In this document: piece by piece, positions 32,614-32,676 of the stretch
How positions within the stretch are numbered: position 1 is the first letter of the stretch
How the letters are laid out: each line of letters opens with the position of its first letter
Origin: Bacillota bacterium
Lineage (GTDB): Bacteria; Bacillota; Clostridia; Acetivibrionales; JANLFN01
Reading direction: 5' to 3'
Assembly: GCA_023397675.1 (NCBI GenBank)
Contig: JAEWTV010000118.1
Span: 1 to 32,676 of the forward strand
DNA: 32,676 nucleotides
Made by a program: the position numbers and the translations under genes
The notes under the pieces: model-generated
What the model was told of the DNA's origin: nothing
Databases searched by the model: none
The model's input: the letters and a program-made list of their open reading frames with translations, nothing else

Positions 32614-32676
32614 TGTGCCTGAGATAGATGAATCTAAAAGCCGAAAATCACTATATCTGGGGAAAAATGATTTAAT
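32614..32676 (+). promoter_or_regulatory. Start of a possibly structured leader RNA (incomplete)
   Basis: Downstream of the promoter there is no start codon with a ribosome-binding site before the window ends. AGAT/ATCT near 32622-32635 and AAATCA/TGATTT (32645-32650 with 32668-32673) can pair. The spaced GCCGAA and TGGGGAA blocks vaguely recall the ydaO (c-di-AMP) riboswitch. The match is too partial to name it. Confidence 0.25.

Noticed and set aside
1..32676. CRISPR arrays, rRNA or tRNA genes
   Set aside because: No regularly spaced short repeats and no tRNA cloverleaf or rRNA sequence were noticed anywhere in the window.

Overview
The window reads as chromosomal DNA of an A+T-rich, spore-forming Clostridia species. 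The spore genes cotJABC, dpaA, dpaB, a TepA-type protease, ylzJ and spoIIIE are present. The gene order rpsO - pnp - M16 peptidase - dpaA - dpaB ... tepA - ylzJ - spoIIIE is a Bacillota synteny block. The style of the MCP, YgiQ and CD3324-type proteins fits the Ruminiclostridium / clostridial cluster III group, but the species is an inference.

Region 1 (1-3025) opens with the 3' end of a ferredoxin-like gene. It continues with a minus-strand run of small accessory genes: three unrelated GNAT acetyltransferases, a CD3324-type HTH protein with a hairpin-rich leader, a cysteine-containing hypothetical, and a 30-codon remnant of a VOC/PhnB-type gene.

Region 2 (3026-7246) is the most unusual part. 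One very A+T-rich gene encodes a 1179-residue protein that joins an HD phosphohydrolase-like domain to an Hsp90-like (GHKL) ATPase. It is bracketed by two direct repeats of about 230 bp. The right repeat is the 3' end and terminator of the intact cotJC gene. The left repeat is a displaced, in-frame copy of the last 61 codons plus terminator. The layout looks like a single-gene cargo inserted at the 3' end of cotJC with that end restored. No integrase is present. A conflict or defence role for the protein is plausible but not shown.

Region 3 (7059-10164) holds cotJABC on the minus strand, then a small unknown gene, an orphan lipoprotein and a gene-poor stretch that ends in a strong terminator. 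Region 4 (10165-17555) is core: a membrane-anchored MCP-like protein with a C-terminal PDC sensor, rpsO with a structured leader, pnp, an M16 peptidase and dpaAB (dipicolinate synthase).

Region 5 (17565-22087, minus) is a BceRS-BceAB-type module (response regulator, intramembrane-sensing kinase, ABC ATPase, large FtsX-type permease), probably for antimicrobial peptide sensing and resistance. It sits inside the sporulation synteny block. Region 6 (22255-32452) carries tepA, whose 5' leader is interrupted by an in-frame stop, then ylzJ, a large dCache MCP (minus), spoIIIE, a membrane-anchored TPR protein, a 205-bp foldback element and a YgiQ-type radical SAM gene. The last 100 bases hold a near-consensus promoter and the start of a possibly structured leader that runs off the window.
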